A stretch of 64,000 nucleotides of DNA from Flavobacteriaceae bacterium MAR_2009_75. Lineage in GTDB: Bacteria > Bacteroidota > Bacteroidia > Flavobacteriales > Flavobacteriaceae. The stretch spans positions 4,029,501 through 4,093,500 of the forward strand of contig PHTZ01000001.1 of the NCBI GenBank assembly GCA_002813285.1, given 5' to 3'. Both the position numbers and the translations under genes were made by a program. Every line of letters begins with the position of its first letter. Positions within the stretch are counted from its first letter, which is position 1. This document shows positions 9,328 to 17,806 of the stretch, piece after piece. The notes under the pieces were generated by a model that saw nothing but the letters and a program-made list of their open reading frames with translations, did not search any database and was not told the origin of the DNA.

Positions 9328-10379
9328 TCTTTTCCTTCTATAATTATCGCTATTAAATATTTAATAGTAATGGTTGTCAAATATGATAGTTTTGGTTTGT
9401 ATGGCTCTAATGTGATATTAAACACATCATCAACATCAGTATTGTCATTTTTTTCTAAAAATGTTATTAGCATTTCGCATATGTTCCAGAATATGCGATT
9501 ACTATTTTTATTAAAGAAAGCTCTTGATAAATTAGAATTACATTCTTGAATTATATCTTTTTTATCGTCAACGCTTAATCCCTCTAATAAAGGCGAGAAA
9601 TATAGCGGGATTGATTTATAATCAAATATTTCAACACCAATTATTCTACTAATGATAAGTGTTTCAATGTCTTTAGAAAAGAGATGTCTCTTAAAGACTA
9701 AAACATCTCTAATGTTTTCTATTATGGCATTTTCTATATAACTATTCTTTTTTGAAGACTGAATATCACGTAAGTCCTGAAAAACGCTTTTATAAAAAGC
9801 ATCTGTTTTAATGTCTGTTTTTTTAAATTTAGTTACGGTTTTAATATATTCATTGCCAGATTCATTGTCCTCAACAATCAAGATTCTTTTTAAAAAACTT
9901 TCTTGTTCAATTTTGTAATCTTTTTCATTTCCTTTAACTCTAACTATTTCTTCATTTAGACCATTTTTTATTCGTGTTAGTGTTTTGTCCTCGAAATTAT
10001 CAATCCCATAAATTTTTAATTTTTCATCTTTTTTGTAGTCCAATTTGAGAATGGGTGAAAAAAATATAAATTCTTTAAAGTCGAATGAGGAAAGATAATT
10101 ATCGAATAATGTGTAAAAGTATTTTCCAATTTTTTTTGGATTTAAAGACTTCTCATTTTTGGATTGAATGTCCCAAATCTTATCAGAATTCTTATTTACA
10201 CCACTTACATCGTTGAAACAGTCAAAAGTTATATATTCAATTTCTTTACTGTCTTTTCTTCTTCCAATAAGATATAGTAGAGATTTAGTTTCAAAGTCAG
10301 TCGCCTTCTTGTTGTTTATTTCAGTATTCTTGAAAGTATATTTCATTAATTCTGTTTTATCTATAGTTGTTGAATTCAA
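9324..10379 (-). CDS. putative Cap4/DUF4297-like PD-(D/E)xK nuclease partner of the ATPase
   Basis: This 351-residue protein has no signal or membrane segment. Near its N terminus the pattern ITFDCFNDVSG (50-60), then WDIQSKN (69-75) and KIGKYFYTLFDNYL, resembles the core of the DUF4297/Cap4-type PD-(D/E)xK nucleases, with Asp57 as metal ligand and Gln72-x-Lys74 as the QxK motif. The remainder (about 130-351) is helical and unrecognised. It is first in a two-gene leftward operon with the SMC-like ATPase, an effector-plus-ATPase order seen in Lamassu-like and ABC-three-component systems. The nuclease assignment is pattern recognition on a short motif; an alternative is an uncharacterised middle component with no catalysis. 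Confidence 0.45.
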   Translation of the reverse strand: MNSTTIDKTELMKYTFKNTEINNKKATDFETKSLLYLIGRRKDSKEIEYITFDCFNDVSGVNKNSDKIWDIQSKNEKSLNPKKIGKYFYTLFDNYLSSFDFKEFIFFSPILKLDYKKDEKLKIYGIDNFEDKTLTRIKNGLNEEIVRVKGNEKDYKIEQESFLKRILIVEDNESGNEYIKTVTKFKKTDIKTDAFYKSVFQDLRDIQSSKKNSYIENAIIENIRDVLVFKRHLFSKDIETLIISRIIGVEIFDYKSIPLYFSPLLEGLSVDDKKDIIQECNSNLSRAFFNKNSNRIFWNICEMLITFLEKNDNTDVDDVFNITLEPYKPKLSYLTTITIKYLIAIIIEGKE

Positions 10380-10531
10380 TCTTTTTGAAATAAATTGCTC
10401 ATAGACTTTTTATCTACGAATAACTATAATTGATAAAGAAAACACCCATCGCAAAACTGCTTGGGTTGGGGGAAGATTTCTGGCTAAATATAACTAATAA
10501 TTTCTTACGAAAGTGAGAGTAGGGGTTAGGG

Positions 10532-10795
10532 GTGAACAGTGAACAATTAGCAATGAACAATTATCAATTAGCAGTTATCAGTTAGCAGTTGGCAGTTGGC
10601 ATTACCCTGTGAACTATTATCTTATAACTTCAAACTTTAAACTAGGGATCAAGGATGATAGACTTAAGACTTATGATGTATGACGTAGGACAACGAATAA
10701 CGAATAACGAATAACGAATAACGAATAACGAGAAACAAGCAACCAACAACCAACAACCAACAACCAACAACGAACAACGAGCAACCCTCAACGAG
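10532..10795. repeat. in-phase degenerate heptameric repeat array (about 38 units)
   Basis: From 10532 the sequence can be cut into 7-base units in one phase: gtgaaca twice, attagca, atgaaca, attatca, attagca, gttatca, gttagca, gttggca twice, then tataact, tcaaact, ttaaact, then agggatc to tatgacg. A run of acgaata-type units (10693 on) and a run of caaccaa-type units (from about 10740) follow. The unit drifts but the 7-bp period holds for about 264 bp and stops against the AraC stop codon. The rest of the non-coding stretch 10380-10531 shows nothing I recognise apart from a weak ACCCA/TGGGT inverted repeat near 10450. Confidence 0.75.
10621..10642. repeat. right arm of the imperfect inverted repeat
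   Basis: This is the reverse-complement partner of 7612-7632 and lies inside the large heptad array. See the left arm. Confidence 0.45.
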
Positions 10796-11636
10796 CAAGC
10801 TTTCTCCCGTGTTCTTTTCTGTAGACCGTAGGAGTGGTACCATATTGTGCCTTAAACTTTTTAAAGAAAAACGGTAAGGTTTCATATCCGCATTTAAAGG
10901 CAATGTCCGCCACGGTAAAATCCGTATCCACTAACATTTTAGCGGCTTGGTTAATGCGGTATTCGTTCAGATAGGTAAAAAAGGAGCGTCCCATCATCTT
11001 TTTAAAAAATCTAGAAAACGCCTGTTCAGAAAGATTTACCATACTGGCAACTTCCGCTAACTGCACTTGTCTTTGATAATGGTAGGCCACAAAATCATGA
11101 ATTTTTGCCATGCGATCATTGTGCTCCCAAGGAAGTTCCTTGGTAAATTTGGCAGTTGACAGCTGCGTATAACCGGCACCACTTAGAAAGTGTAACACTT
11201 GCAATAATTGCAAATATTGTTGGGTGCCTTTTAGATGGGGAAGGGTTGCTATCTGAGGTAAAATTTGCTGGGTATCCTCTTTATGGAATAAAATTCCGTG
11301 GCTGGCCGCTTGCAAAAGTTGTTCAATGGGCTGCATTTCTGGAATGGGCGAACAAACGGAAGCGTTCCACTGCACCACAATAGAAGCACTTTTTTGCTGC
11401 GCTTGGGCGTGATTTTTCCAACAATGGGGCAGATTGGCATTTAAGAGTACCAGCTCACCGGCGTTATAATTGCTAACATGGTCGCCTATGAATTTGGTGC
11501 CTTCACTAGAGGTAATATAGGTAAGCTCGCATTGCGGATGTACGTGCCAAGGAGCATCAAAATGAGCTCCCTCATACCTATAAGCTAAAATATTACTGTT
11601 TTCCGGGAATGGTATGGCCTCTAACTGGGGTTTCAA
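10788..11636 (-). CDS. AraC family regulator with cupin sensor domain
   Basis: The 282-residue protein has an N-terminal cupin-type sensor (FDAPWHVHPQCELTYI near residue 28) and a C-terminal AraC/HTH_18 double helix-turn-helix (about 180-275) with VASMVNLSEQAFSRFFKKM and VADIAFKCGYETLPFFFKKF. It probably binds a sugar and activates transcription. It is divergent from the P450 gene across 188 bp and is the likely regulator of the P450-to-esterase operon. The stop codon lies inside the last units of the heptad repeat, so the extreme C terminus (GRKLAR) may have been shaped by repeat growth. Confidence 0.85.
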   Translation of the reverse strand: MKPQLEAIPFPENSNILAYRYEGAHFDAPWHVHPQCELTYITSSEGTKFIGDHVSNYNAGELVLLNANLPHCWKNHAQAQQKSASIVVQWNASVCSPIPEMQPIEQLLQAASHGILFHKEDTQQILPQIATLPHLKGTQQYLQLLQVLHFLSGAGYTQLSTAKFTKELPWEHNDRMAKIHDFVAYHYQRQVQLAEVASMVNLSEQAFSRFFKKMMGRSFFTYLNEYRINQAAKMLVDTDFTVADIAFKCGYETLPFFFKKFKAQYGTTPTVYRKEHGRKLAR

Positions 11637-11824
11637 TTTTAATTTGTTTTCTATTGTGTTCGTAAAAATAGCATATATTCAATTAAGTAGACATAATAGA
11701 TTAGTATTATGCGAGTATCCGTTACTTGTTTTTCCATCCTTTTGTTGATTTTTGTGGGTGTAGGTCCGTGATTTCTAAGGAATCGGCATTCCTACGAACA
11801 TAGATTGTATAAATCGTTACTAAA

Positions 11825-12994
11825 ATGAGGAATATGGGAGTGAGTGATTTTCCAGATGCGTTTAAGGAAACCAGGGAAGCCAAGGGAGTTTGTCCTTTTA
11901 ACGACCAAGATGATCCGGTAGCCATGCTTCTTAGGTTCAAGGATGTGCGGAAATCGGCACACGATTACAAATCCTTTATATCCGAGGCGGCACCGGGCCG
12001 CATTGTTATCCCGTCCGAAGTTAATATTCGCGATACCCGCCAGATTCCTTTTGAGGTGGACCCTCCAGAACATACGGAATATAGAGCCTTGGTAGAGGAT
12101 TGGTTTAAAAGGCCCTTGGATTCAACCTATGAGGCCGGACTGGAGTCGATCATTCTTTTGGAATTGGAAAAGGTTTTGAAAAAAGGAAGTTGCGAGGCCA
12201 TTTCCGAACTCTCTTTGCCCATTCAGTCCCGTGCGTTGACCTTGCTGTTAAACATCCCTTTGGAAGAGGCCGAAACCTGGATTTCTTGGGGTACCCATGT
12301 TTTTAGAAGTGAGGACAGCAATTTGGATGCGGACAAGGCATCTATCTTATACGATTATATCGATGCTGAAATTGATAGGGTTATCGCCCAACCGGATGAT
12401 AGCCTGTATTCGGTGTTATTGAACTCCGAATATCAGGGAAGGAAAATGACCAAAGAGGAGGTAAAAGGGGTATTGGTACTCACATTTGCGGGGGGCAGGG
12501 ATACCATTATCAATTACCTGACCAATACCATGGCCTATTTGGCCGAGCATCCGGAAGCTATGGACCAATTAAGGAACAACCCGACTTTGGTCAATACCGC
12601 CATTGAGGAATTGGTGCGCTATTTTTCTCCTTTGACCCATATGGGGCGGGTAGTGGCCCAAGAAAAGGAAGTGTGTGGTCATGAAGCAAAGAAAGATACA
12701 CGAATAAGTCTTTGTTGGGCTTCGGCGAATAGGGACGAAGCGGTTTTTGAAAACCCGAATGAGGTTGTCCTAGACCGCAAAATGAATCCGCATGTGGCCT
12801 TTGGTTTTGGTACCCATAAGTGTTTGGGGGCTACCCATGCCAGACAACTGATGAAGGTGTTTTTACGTGTGTTCACGCAGAAAGTAGGGAAACTTACCGT
12901 GGTCAACGCGATGGAAAATATAGAAGACTGGGGCGAGCACCAACGCAAAGTCGGTTTTGATAGTTTAGAAATTGAATTAAATCCTATAAAATAA
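11825..12994 (+). CDS. cytochrome P450, probable 6-O-methyl-D-galactose demethylase
   Basis: The 389-residue soluble P450 has all hallmark motifs: I-helix AGGRDT (222-227), ExxR as EELVR (261-265) and haem loop FGFGTHKC with axial Cys333. It is followed at once by a 2Fe-2S ferredoxin and a ferredoxin reductase, the standard bacterial electron chain. Marine flavobacteria carry CYP236A P450s in agar/porphyran loci that oxidatively demethylate 6-O-methyl-D-galactose to galactose and formaldehyde. The size, gene order, GH117 neighbours and downstream formaldehyde-type ADH and esterase fit that role. The substrate is inferred from context. The stop overlaps the next start by one base (TAATG). Confidence 0.85.
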   Translation: MRNMGVSDFPDAFKETREAKGVCPFNDQDDPVAMLLRFKDVRKSAHDYKSFISEAAPGRIVIPSEVNIRDTRQIPFEVDPPEHTEYRALVEDWFKRPLDSTYEAGLESIILLELEKVLKKGSCEAISELSLPIQSRALTLLLNIPLEEAETWISWGTHVFRSEDSNLDADKASILYDYIDAEIDRVIAQPDDSLYSVLLNSEYQGRKMTKEEVKGVLVLTFAGGRDTIINYLTNTMAYLAEHPEAMDQLRNNPTLVNTAIEELVRYFSPLTHMGRVVAQEKEVCGHEAKKDTRISLCWASANRDEAVFENPNEVVLDRKMNPHVAFGFGTHKCLGATHARQLMKVFLRVFTQKVGKLTVVNAMENIEDWGEHQRKVGFDSLEIELNPIK

Positions 12995-13302
12995 TGGCAA
13001 AAATTACGTACATCACTAAAGAGGGAGAAAGCATGGTATTTGAGGCAACCTCCGGAAGTTTAATGGAACTCGCGGTGAAGAATAAGGTGCCGGGCATTGA
13101 TGGCGATTGTGGGGGTGTTTGCTCTTGCGCCACTTGCCACGTACACGTTGCTCCTGCGTATTATGAAAAGCTGGAAGCGCCTTCTGAAATTGAAGCGGAT
13201 ATGTTGGAGTTTGATGACAATGTAAACGAGTACAGCCGTTTGTGTTGCCAGATTCCGGTATCAGATGCCGTAGATGGTATTACCGTAAGCGTGGCAAATT
13301 AA
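12994..13302 (+). CDS. adrenodoxin-type 2Fe-2S ferredoxin
   Basis: This 102-residue ferredoxin carries the Cys39-x5-Cys45-x2-Cys48 cluster loop (DGDCGGVCSCATC) and a fourth ligand in RLCCQI (Cys84 or Cys85, by family Cys85). Two extra cysteines (Cys43 and one of the 84/85 pair) are next to the ligands. It should pass electrons singly from the reductase encoded next to the P450 encoded before it. The start codon shares one base with the P450 stop, so expression is coupled. Confidence 0.92.
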   Translation: MAKITYITKEGESMVFEATSGSLMELAVKNKVPGIDGDCGGVCSCATCHVHVAPAYYEKLEAPSEIEADMLEFDDNVNEYSRLCCQIPVSDAVDGITVSVAN

Positions 13303-13309
13303 ATCAATT

Positions 13310-14572
13310 GTGGATACTACAAATTTAAATTGCGTAATTATTGGGGCAAGCCATGCGGGTGCTAATTGCGCTATGGAATTACGCAAACAAGGTTGGGAAG
13401 GGACAATTGTTTTAATTGATGCGGATGAAAACCTGCCTTATCATAGACCTCCCTTATCCAAAGCGTATTTGACTTTAGCGGAAGGGGGCGCATTGAACCC
13501 ATTGTTTGCTGCAGAGCGATACGAGGAAGAAAACATTACCCTTGCGTTAGGTGTAACCGTTACCGGTGCAGATGTGACTACCAAAACCTTGGAACTAAGT
13601 AACGGCACCAGCTTAAAGTACGATGTTTTAGTACTAGCGACAGGAGCATCGGCCTTTGTGCCTCCCATACTGGGTATTTCCAATTCTGGAAACGTTCAGG
13701 TATTACGCAGTTCCAAAGATGCCTTGGCCATACAGGCAGCCTTTAAAAATGCAAAGAACAAAAAAGTGGTGGTCATTGGTGGCGGCTATATTGGTTTGGA
13801 AACGGCTGCCTCGCTTCAAAAATTAGGTGGACAGGTAACGATATTAGAGCGAGAGGAGCGAATTTTGGCCCGTGTAGCCCCCATGGAACTCGCCCACTTT
13901 TTTCAAGAACTGCATACAAAGAATGGAGTTACCGTTAAAACAGCAGTCTCAGCAAAAAAAATAACGCAAACCGAAGATGGTTTGTTGGTTTTGGGAACGG
14001 ATGAAAACGTTTATGAGGCAGATTTGGTCTTGATAGGTGTTGGGGTACGGCCCAATGTGGCTTTAGGGGAGCAATTGGGAGCGGCTTTGGAAAACGGGAT
14101 TAAGGTGAACGCCCATTTACAAACGTCCATACCCCAGATATATGCCATAGGTGATGTGGCCCAGTTTCATCACCCTAATTATAATAGATGGATGCGATTG
14201 GAAAGCGTTCAAAATTCGGTGGACCAAGCAAAAGTGGTCGCAGCAAACATTACAGGTATACCAACTACTTACAACGCTTTACCTTGGTTTTGGTCAGACC
14301 AATTCCACATTAAATTACAAATGGTAGGGTTGTCCCACGGCTATACCGACTTGGTAATTAGGATAGAACAGGAGAAAGAAGATTGTTTTTCTATCTGGTA
14401 TTTTAAAGACGATTCCCTACTCGCGGTAGATGCTGTAAATAATGGAAAAGCCTTTGTGCTTGGAACAAAATTTATCAAAAACAATACAGTGGTAGACAAG
14501 GAAAAATTGGCGGATGCTAGCATTCCTTTTAAACCGAATACCCTCATAAAATCAACAACGAATGTCAATTAA
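13310..14572 (+). CDS. FAD-dependent ferredoxin reductase
   Basis: The 420-residue protein has an N-terminal FAD-binding fold (IIGASHAGANCAMEL, then YHRPPLSKAYL), a central NAD(P)H fold (VVVIGGGYIGLETAASL) and the second FAD motif (IYAIGDVAQF), as in putidaredoxin/rubredoxin reductases. It should reduce the adjacent 2Fe-2S ferredoxin for the P450. The start is GTG at 13310, which places the first glycine motif at the expected position. The gene lies 7 bp after the ferredoxin gene, and its last 11 bp overlap the ADH gene. Confidence 0.92.
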   Translation: MDTTNLNCVIIGASHAGANCAMELRKQGWEGTIVLIDADENLPYHRPPLSKAYLTLAEGGALNPLFAAERYEEENITLALGVTVTGADVTTKTLELSNGTSLKYDVLVLATGASAFVPPILGISNSGNVQVLRSSKDALAIQAAFKNAKNKKVVVIGGGYIGLETAASLQKLGGQVTILEREERILARVAPMELAHFFQELHTKNGVTVKTAVSAKKITQTEDGLLVLGTDENVYEADLVLIGVGVRPNVALGEQLGAALENGIKVNAHLQTSIPQIYAIGDVAQFHHPNYNRWMRLESVQNSVDQAKVVAANITGIPTTYNALPWFWSDQFHIKLQMVGLSHGYTDLVIRIEQEKEDCFSIWYFKDDSLLAVDAVNNGKAFVLGTKFIKNNTVVDKEKLADASIPFKPNTLIKSTTNVN

Positions 14573-15680
14573 AGCTAAAACTGCCGTAGCCACGGGCGAT
14601 GGTCAGTTTAAAATTACAACGGTCACCCTGGCGGCGCCCCAAAAGGACGAAGTACTGGTTAAAATGAAGGCTGCCGGGCTGTGCCATACCGATTATGATT
14701 CTCTTTCTTGGGGCAAGCCCGTTGTGATGGGGCATGAAGGTGCTGGCGTTGTGGCTTCCGTTGGCGATGCTGTAAAGGACTTTGCCGAAGGTGACCAAGT
14801 CATCCTTAATTGGGCCACTCCTTGTATGCATTGTTTTCAGTGCCAAGAAGGCAATCAGCATATCTGTGAGAACAACTCGCCCGTAGTGGCAGGAGGTAAC
14901 GGTCACACGCCTGGCCATGCCCATTTAGAAGGTACCCAATGGCGCGGTGAAGCTATTGAACGTTCCTTTAACTTGGGAACGTTGAGTGAATATGCCCTGG
15001 TAAAAGCCTCGGCTTTGGTCAAGGTTTCCGAGGAGAATTTAAACTTCTCCGCAGCAGCTATAATAAGTTGTGGCGTAATGACGGGCTACGGTTCCGTGGT
15101 GAATGCTGCAAAACTTGTATCTGGGAGTACAGCGGTAGTCTTAGGATGTGGTGGGGTAGGACTCAACGTTATCAACGCCTGTGCCATTTCTGGAGCTCAA
15201 AGCATAATCGCCATCGACATCAATGCCCATAAACTGGAATTGGCCAAACAATTTGGTGCTACGGATGTGATTTTGGCCCAAAAGGAAGACAAGGGATTGA
15301 ACAATGCGGCAGAAGAAGTGAAAGAACTATTGGGCGGTAGATTGGCAGATTATGCTTTTGAATGTACGGCCATTCCGGCCTTGGGAGCAGCACCATTAGC
15401 GATGGTGAGAAATGCCGGAACGGCAGTACAGGTCAGCGGAATTGAAGAAGAAATTACCATAGATATGCGATTGTTTGAATGGGATAAGATTTACATCAAT
15501 CCGCTGTACGGAAAATGCCGGCCACAAATTGATTTTCCGAAATTAATGGGTTTGTACAAGAAGGGCGATTTGCTCCTAGACCAAATGATTACCAAAGAAT
15601 ACCGACTGGACCAACTGGAGGAGGCTTTTGATGATATGTTGCAAGGAAAAAATGCCAAGGGAGTGATTGTTTTTGATTGA
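14562..15680 (+). CDS. class III-like zinc alcohol dehydrogenase, probable formaldehyde detoxification
   Basis: The 372-residue MDR enzyme has catalytic zinc ligands in GLCHTDYDSL and GHEGAG and a full structural zinc lobe, C-x2-C-x2-C-x7-C (CMHCFQCQEGNQHIC). The nucleotide fold shows VVLGCGGVGLNVINA. It resembles class III (thiol-dependent formaldehyde) dehydrogenases. In a P450 demethylation operon the obvious substrate is the thiol adduct of formaldehyde released by the P450; this is inference, since flavobacteria often lack glutathione and may use another thiol or free aldehyde/alcohol. It overlaps the reductase gene by 11 bp and precedes the esterase by 12 bp. Confidence 0.82.
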   Translation: MSIKAKTAVATGDGQFKITTVTLAAPQKDEVLVKMKAAGLCHTDYDSLSWGKPVVMGHEGAGVVASVGDAVKDFAEGDQVILNWATPCMHCFQCQEGNQHICENNSPVVAGGNGHTPGHAHLEGTQWRGEAIERSFNLGTLSEYALVKASALVKVSEENLNFSAAAIISCGVMTGYGSVVNAAKLVSGSTAVVLGCGGVGLNVINACAISGAQSIIAIDINAHKLELAKQFGATDVILAQKEDKGLNNAAEEVKELLGGRLADYAFECTAIPALGAAPLAMVRNAGTAVQVSGIEEEITIDMRLFEWDKIYINPLYGKCRPQIDFPKLMGLYKKGDLLLDQMITKEYRLDQLEEAFDDMLQGKNAKGVIVFD

Positions 15681-15692
15681 AACTAAAAAAAT

Positions 15693-16496
15693 ATGCAAGG
15701 TTCCTTTAGAACAATAGAATTGTCCGATGCTCCCTATGAGTTTGATGGATTGCGTTTTTTAACCGTAAAAACCCCAAATTTAAAGGGTAGGGGAGATATC
15801 TGTTTGTATGTGCCAAAAACCGAAGAACCCTTAACGGATTTGCCCATCTATATCCTCTTGCACGGGGTGTATGGTAGTGCATGGGTATGGGCTCTTAAAG
15901 GCGGAGCACATATATCTGCAGCGGAAATGGTGCAACAAAAAAAGATGAAACCCGCCATAATTGCGATGCCTTCGGATGGTTTATGGGGCGATGGTTCTGC
16001 CTACTTTGCGCATCACAAGAAAGATTTTGCACGTTGGATTGTTGAAGACGTACCCCTGGCCATCAAAGAGAATATTCCAGAAGCAAGTACGGAAAGCAAG
16101 CTGTGCATTGGAGGATTGTCCATGGGAGGCTATGGCGCTTTGTGGTTGGGTAGTACATATCCAGAGAAATTTAGTGCCATTTCAGCGCATAGTGCTATTA
16201 CGCGTTTAGAGGAAATGAAGCTCTTTGTAGAAGAACCTTTATCGGATTATACCCAAGAAACAGAGACACCAAATGTAATCGATTTGATAAAGACTCATCC
16301 AACTAAAATGCCACCGCTTCGTTTTGATTGTGGTGTAGATGATGAGTTGCTAGCAGGGAACCGATTATTGCATCAGCAACTACAAGAACTTAATATTCCG
16401 CATACCTACGAAGAATTCCCGGGGGGGCACCAATGGGAATATTGGCAGACCCATGTACGGAAAACATACCAATTTTTTGATGCCGCTACTTCCTGA
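15693..16496 (+). CDS. esterase D / S-formylglutathione-hydrolase-like serine hydrolase
   Basis: The 267-residue alpha/beta hydrolase has nucleophile elbow GLSMGGYGALWLG, Asp in FDCGVDDELL and His in FPGGHQWEYW, completing a catalytic triad of the esterase D (PF00756) family. Placed last after the formaldehyde-type ADH, it probably hydrolyses an S-formyl thiol to formate, finishing methyl-group disposal. A carbohydrate esterase role (removing acyl groups from algal galactan) is the alternative. No signal peptide is seen, consistent with a cytoplasmic role. It ends 19 bp before a convergent GH117 gene. Confidence 0.78.
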   Translation: MQGSFRTIELSDAPYEFDGLRFLTVKTPNLKGRGDICLYVPKTEEPLTDLPIYILLHGVYGSAWVWALKGGAHISAAEMVQQKKMKPAIIAMPSDGLWGDGSAYFAHHKKDFARWIVEDVPLAIKENIPEASTESKLCIGGLSMGGYGALWLGSTYPEKFSAISAHSAITRLEEMKLFVEEPLSDYTQETETPNVIDLIKTHPTKMPPLRFDCGVDDELLAGNRLLHQQLQELNIPHTYEEFPGGHQWEYWQTHVRKTYQFFDAATS

Positions 16497-16514
16497 TAGT
16501 ATTTGTATACGCCC

Positions 16515-17801
16515 TTATTTCGGAGTGTTTTCCCCTTTGATTCTTTCCATTTGTTCGGCATTTAATCCTTGACGGTAATGAACATCAGGTTGATGAATAA
16601 CGCGATGTTCTTTCATTTCTGGGTCATGAACATCTAAGCTGAGGTCACAATCGAAACGCACTAATTTACTGTGGATTTTTCCTTTGCCCCCTTGATTGAT
16701 AAAATGGGCCAATCCCCAAGTAATACCCCGGCCGTCTTTGGTGTCGGTAAAGGCATCGGGCACATAAGGTGCGCCGGCATAGGGCATTAATTCAGTGATG
16801 GAAGCGATTTCAAAATTGACCCAATCTTCTGCGTACTGTACGGTGTTATGTTCGGGACCATCTTTGTAGACTAAGGCGGCTACACCTTTTCTAAAAGGGA
16901 ACAAAGAGGTTTCATGCCCTGAAGTAATCACTGGGTTCAAAGGGTGTTTTTCAAAAGGTCCTAGAGGGTTATCAGCAATGGCCAAACCTTGCATGCGGAC
17001 TAAATCTGGACGTTCGCCAAAATCGGATTTGTAATAAATATAAATTTTGCCATCGTGTACTAAGGGGTAAGGGTCGTGAATGGAATATTGGTCCCAAGCG
17101 CCTTCGGCACCATTGGGTATTACAATTTCGTTATGGGGCGTCCAGGGGCCATCGGGTGAATCGGCATACGAAACGGCTACGGGGCAATCATCGCCTCTTT
17201 TTCCACTTGCTTCCATAAAACCCTGGTAGTAGAGGTAGTATTTCCCTTTCCATTCCAATATATCCGTAGTGGTAACGGAACGCCAACCGACCAATGGTTT
17301 TTCGGGCCGCTGGATAGCTACGCCTTGTTCTTCCCAAGTAAATCCGTCTTTACTGGTGGCATACCATATTTCCGAAAGGTCCCAATCACTTGAAGGGATG
17401 GTATCGTTACTCATGGCAGCACCTCTTGGTGGTGTTTTGGTATTCCTATAGGTATACCAGACATAGTATGTACCATTGTGCAATAGTATTTTTGATGGGT
17501 CTCGGCGGGTTATGGTACCATCGTCTCCATTGTAATCAAAACCTTGGAGCTTTGTATACTTGAACTGACTGAACAGTTCATTGTTTTGAGGCTCGGGAGC
17601 TTCATAATCCGTATAAATACGTTTCATTGCAGCGCTCAATGGTCTATTGGGTTTTTCATCAGGAAGTATAAAGGGAAACGGCTCTTCCGAAGAAGATTTT
17701 ATGATGTCCTTTGATTTCTCCAACTTATCGGAACAGGCAGTAAGCACTATACAGAAAGTAAGAAACTGAAGAAGAATTGTTTTGGATTTCATAGTTGTCA
17801 A
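16515..17801 (-). CDS. GH117 family glycoside hydrolase, divergent clade, lipoprotein
   Basis: The 428-residue protein has a lipoprotein signal ending VLTACSDK, then a five-bladed propeller typical of GH117: TRRDPSKILLHNGTYYVWY, SEIWYATSKDGFTWEEQG, YSIHDPYPLVHDGKIYIYY and SGHETSLFPF. The Asp in RRDPS, Asp in HDPY and His/Glu in SGHE match the conserved GH117 active-site positions. GH117 members of the main clade release 3,6-anhydro-L-galactose from neoagarobiose; this one is clearly different from the one at 29381 and likely belongs to a clade of unproven specificity. It lies 5 bp after the sulfatase gene, so both may act on a sulfated or substituted oligosaccharide. Confidence 0.85.
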   Translation of the reverse strand: MTTMKSKTILLQFLTFCIVLTACSDKLEKSKDIIKSSSEEPFPFILPDEKPNRPLSAAMKRIYTDYEAPEPQNNELFSQFKYTKLQGFDYNGDDGTITRRDPSKILLHNGTYYVWYTYRNTKTPPRGAAMSNDTIPSSDWDLSEIWYATSKDGFTWEEQGVAIQRPEKPLVGWRSVTTTDILEWKGKYYLYYQGFMEASGKRGDDCPVAVSYADSPDGPWTPHNEIVIPNGAEGAWDQYSIHDPYPLVHDGKIYIYYKSDFGERPDLVRMQGLAIADNPLGPFEKHPLNPVITSGHETSLFPFRKGVAALVYKDGPEHNTVQYAEDWVNFEIASITELMPYAGAPYVPDAFTDTKDGRGITWGLAHFINQGGKGKIHSKLVRFDCDLSLDVHDPEMKEHRVIHQPDVHYRQGLNAEQMERIKGENTPK

Positions 17802-17806
17802 GATGA

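Noticed and set aside
10532-10795. Possible CRISPR array
   Set aside because: The period is only 7 bp and the units drift; there are no spacers of 25-40 bp and no cas genes.
10664-10903. Open frame of 79 codons on the minus strand
   Set aside because: It is mostly translation of the heptad repeat (low-complexity Leu/Val/Cys) and overlaps the AraC gene in another frame.
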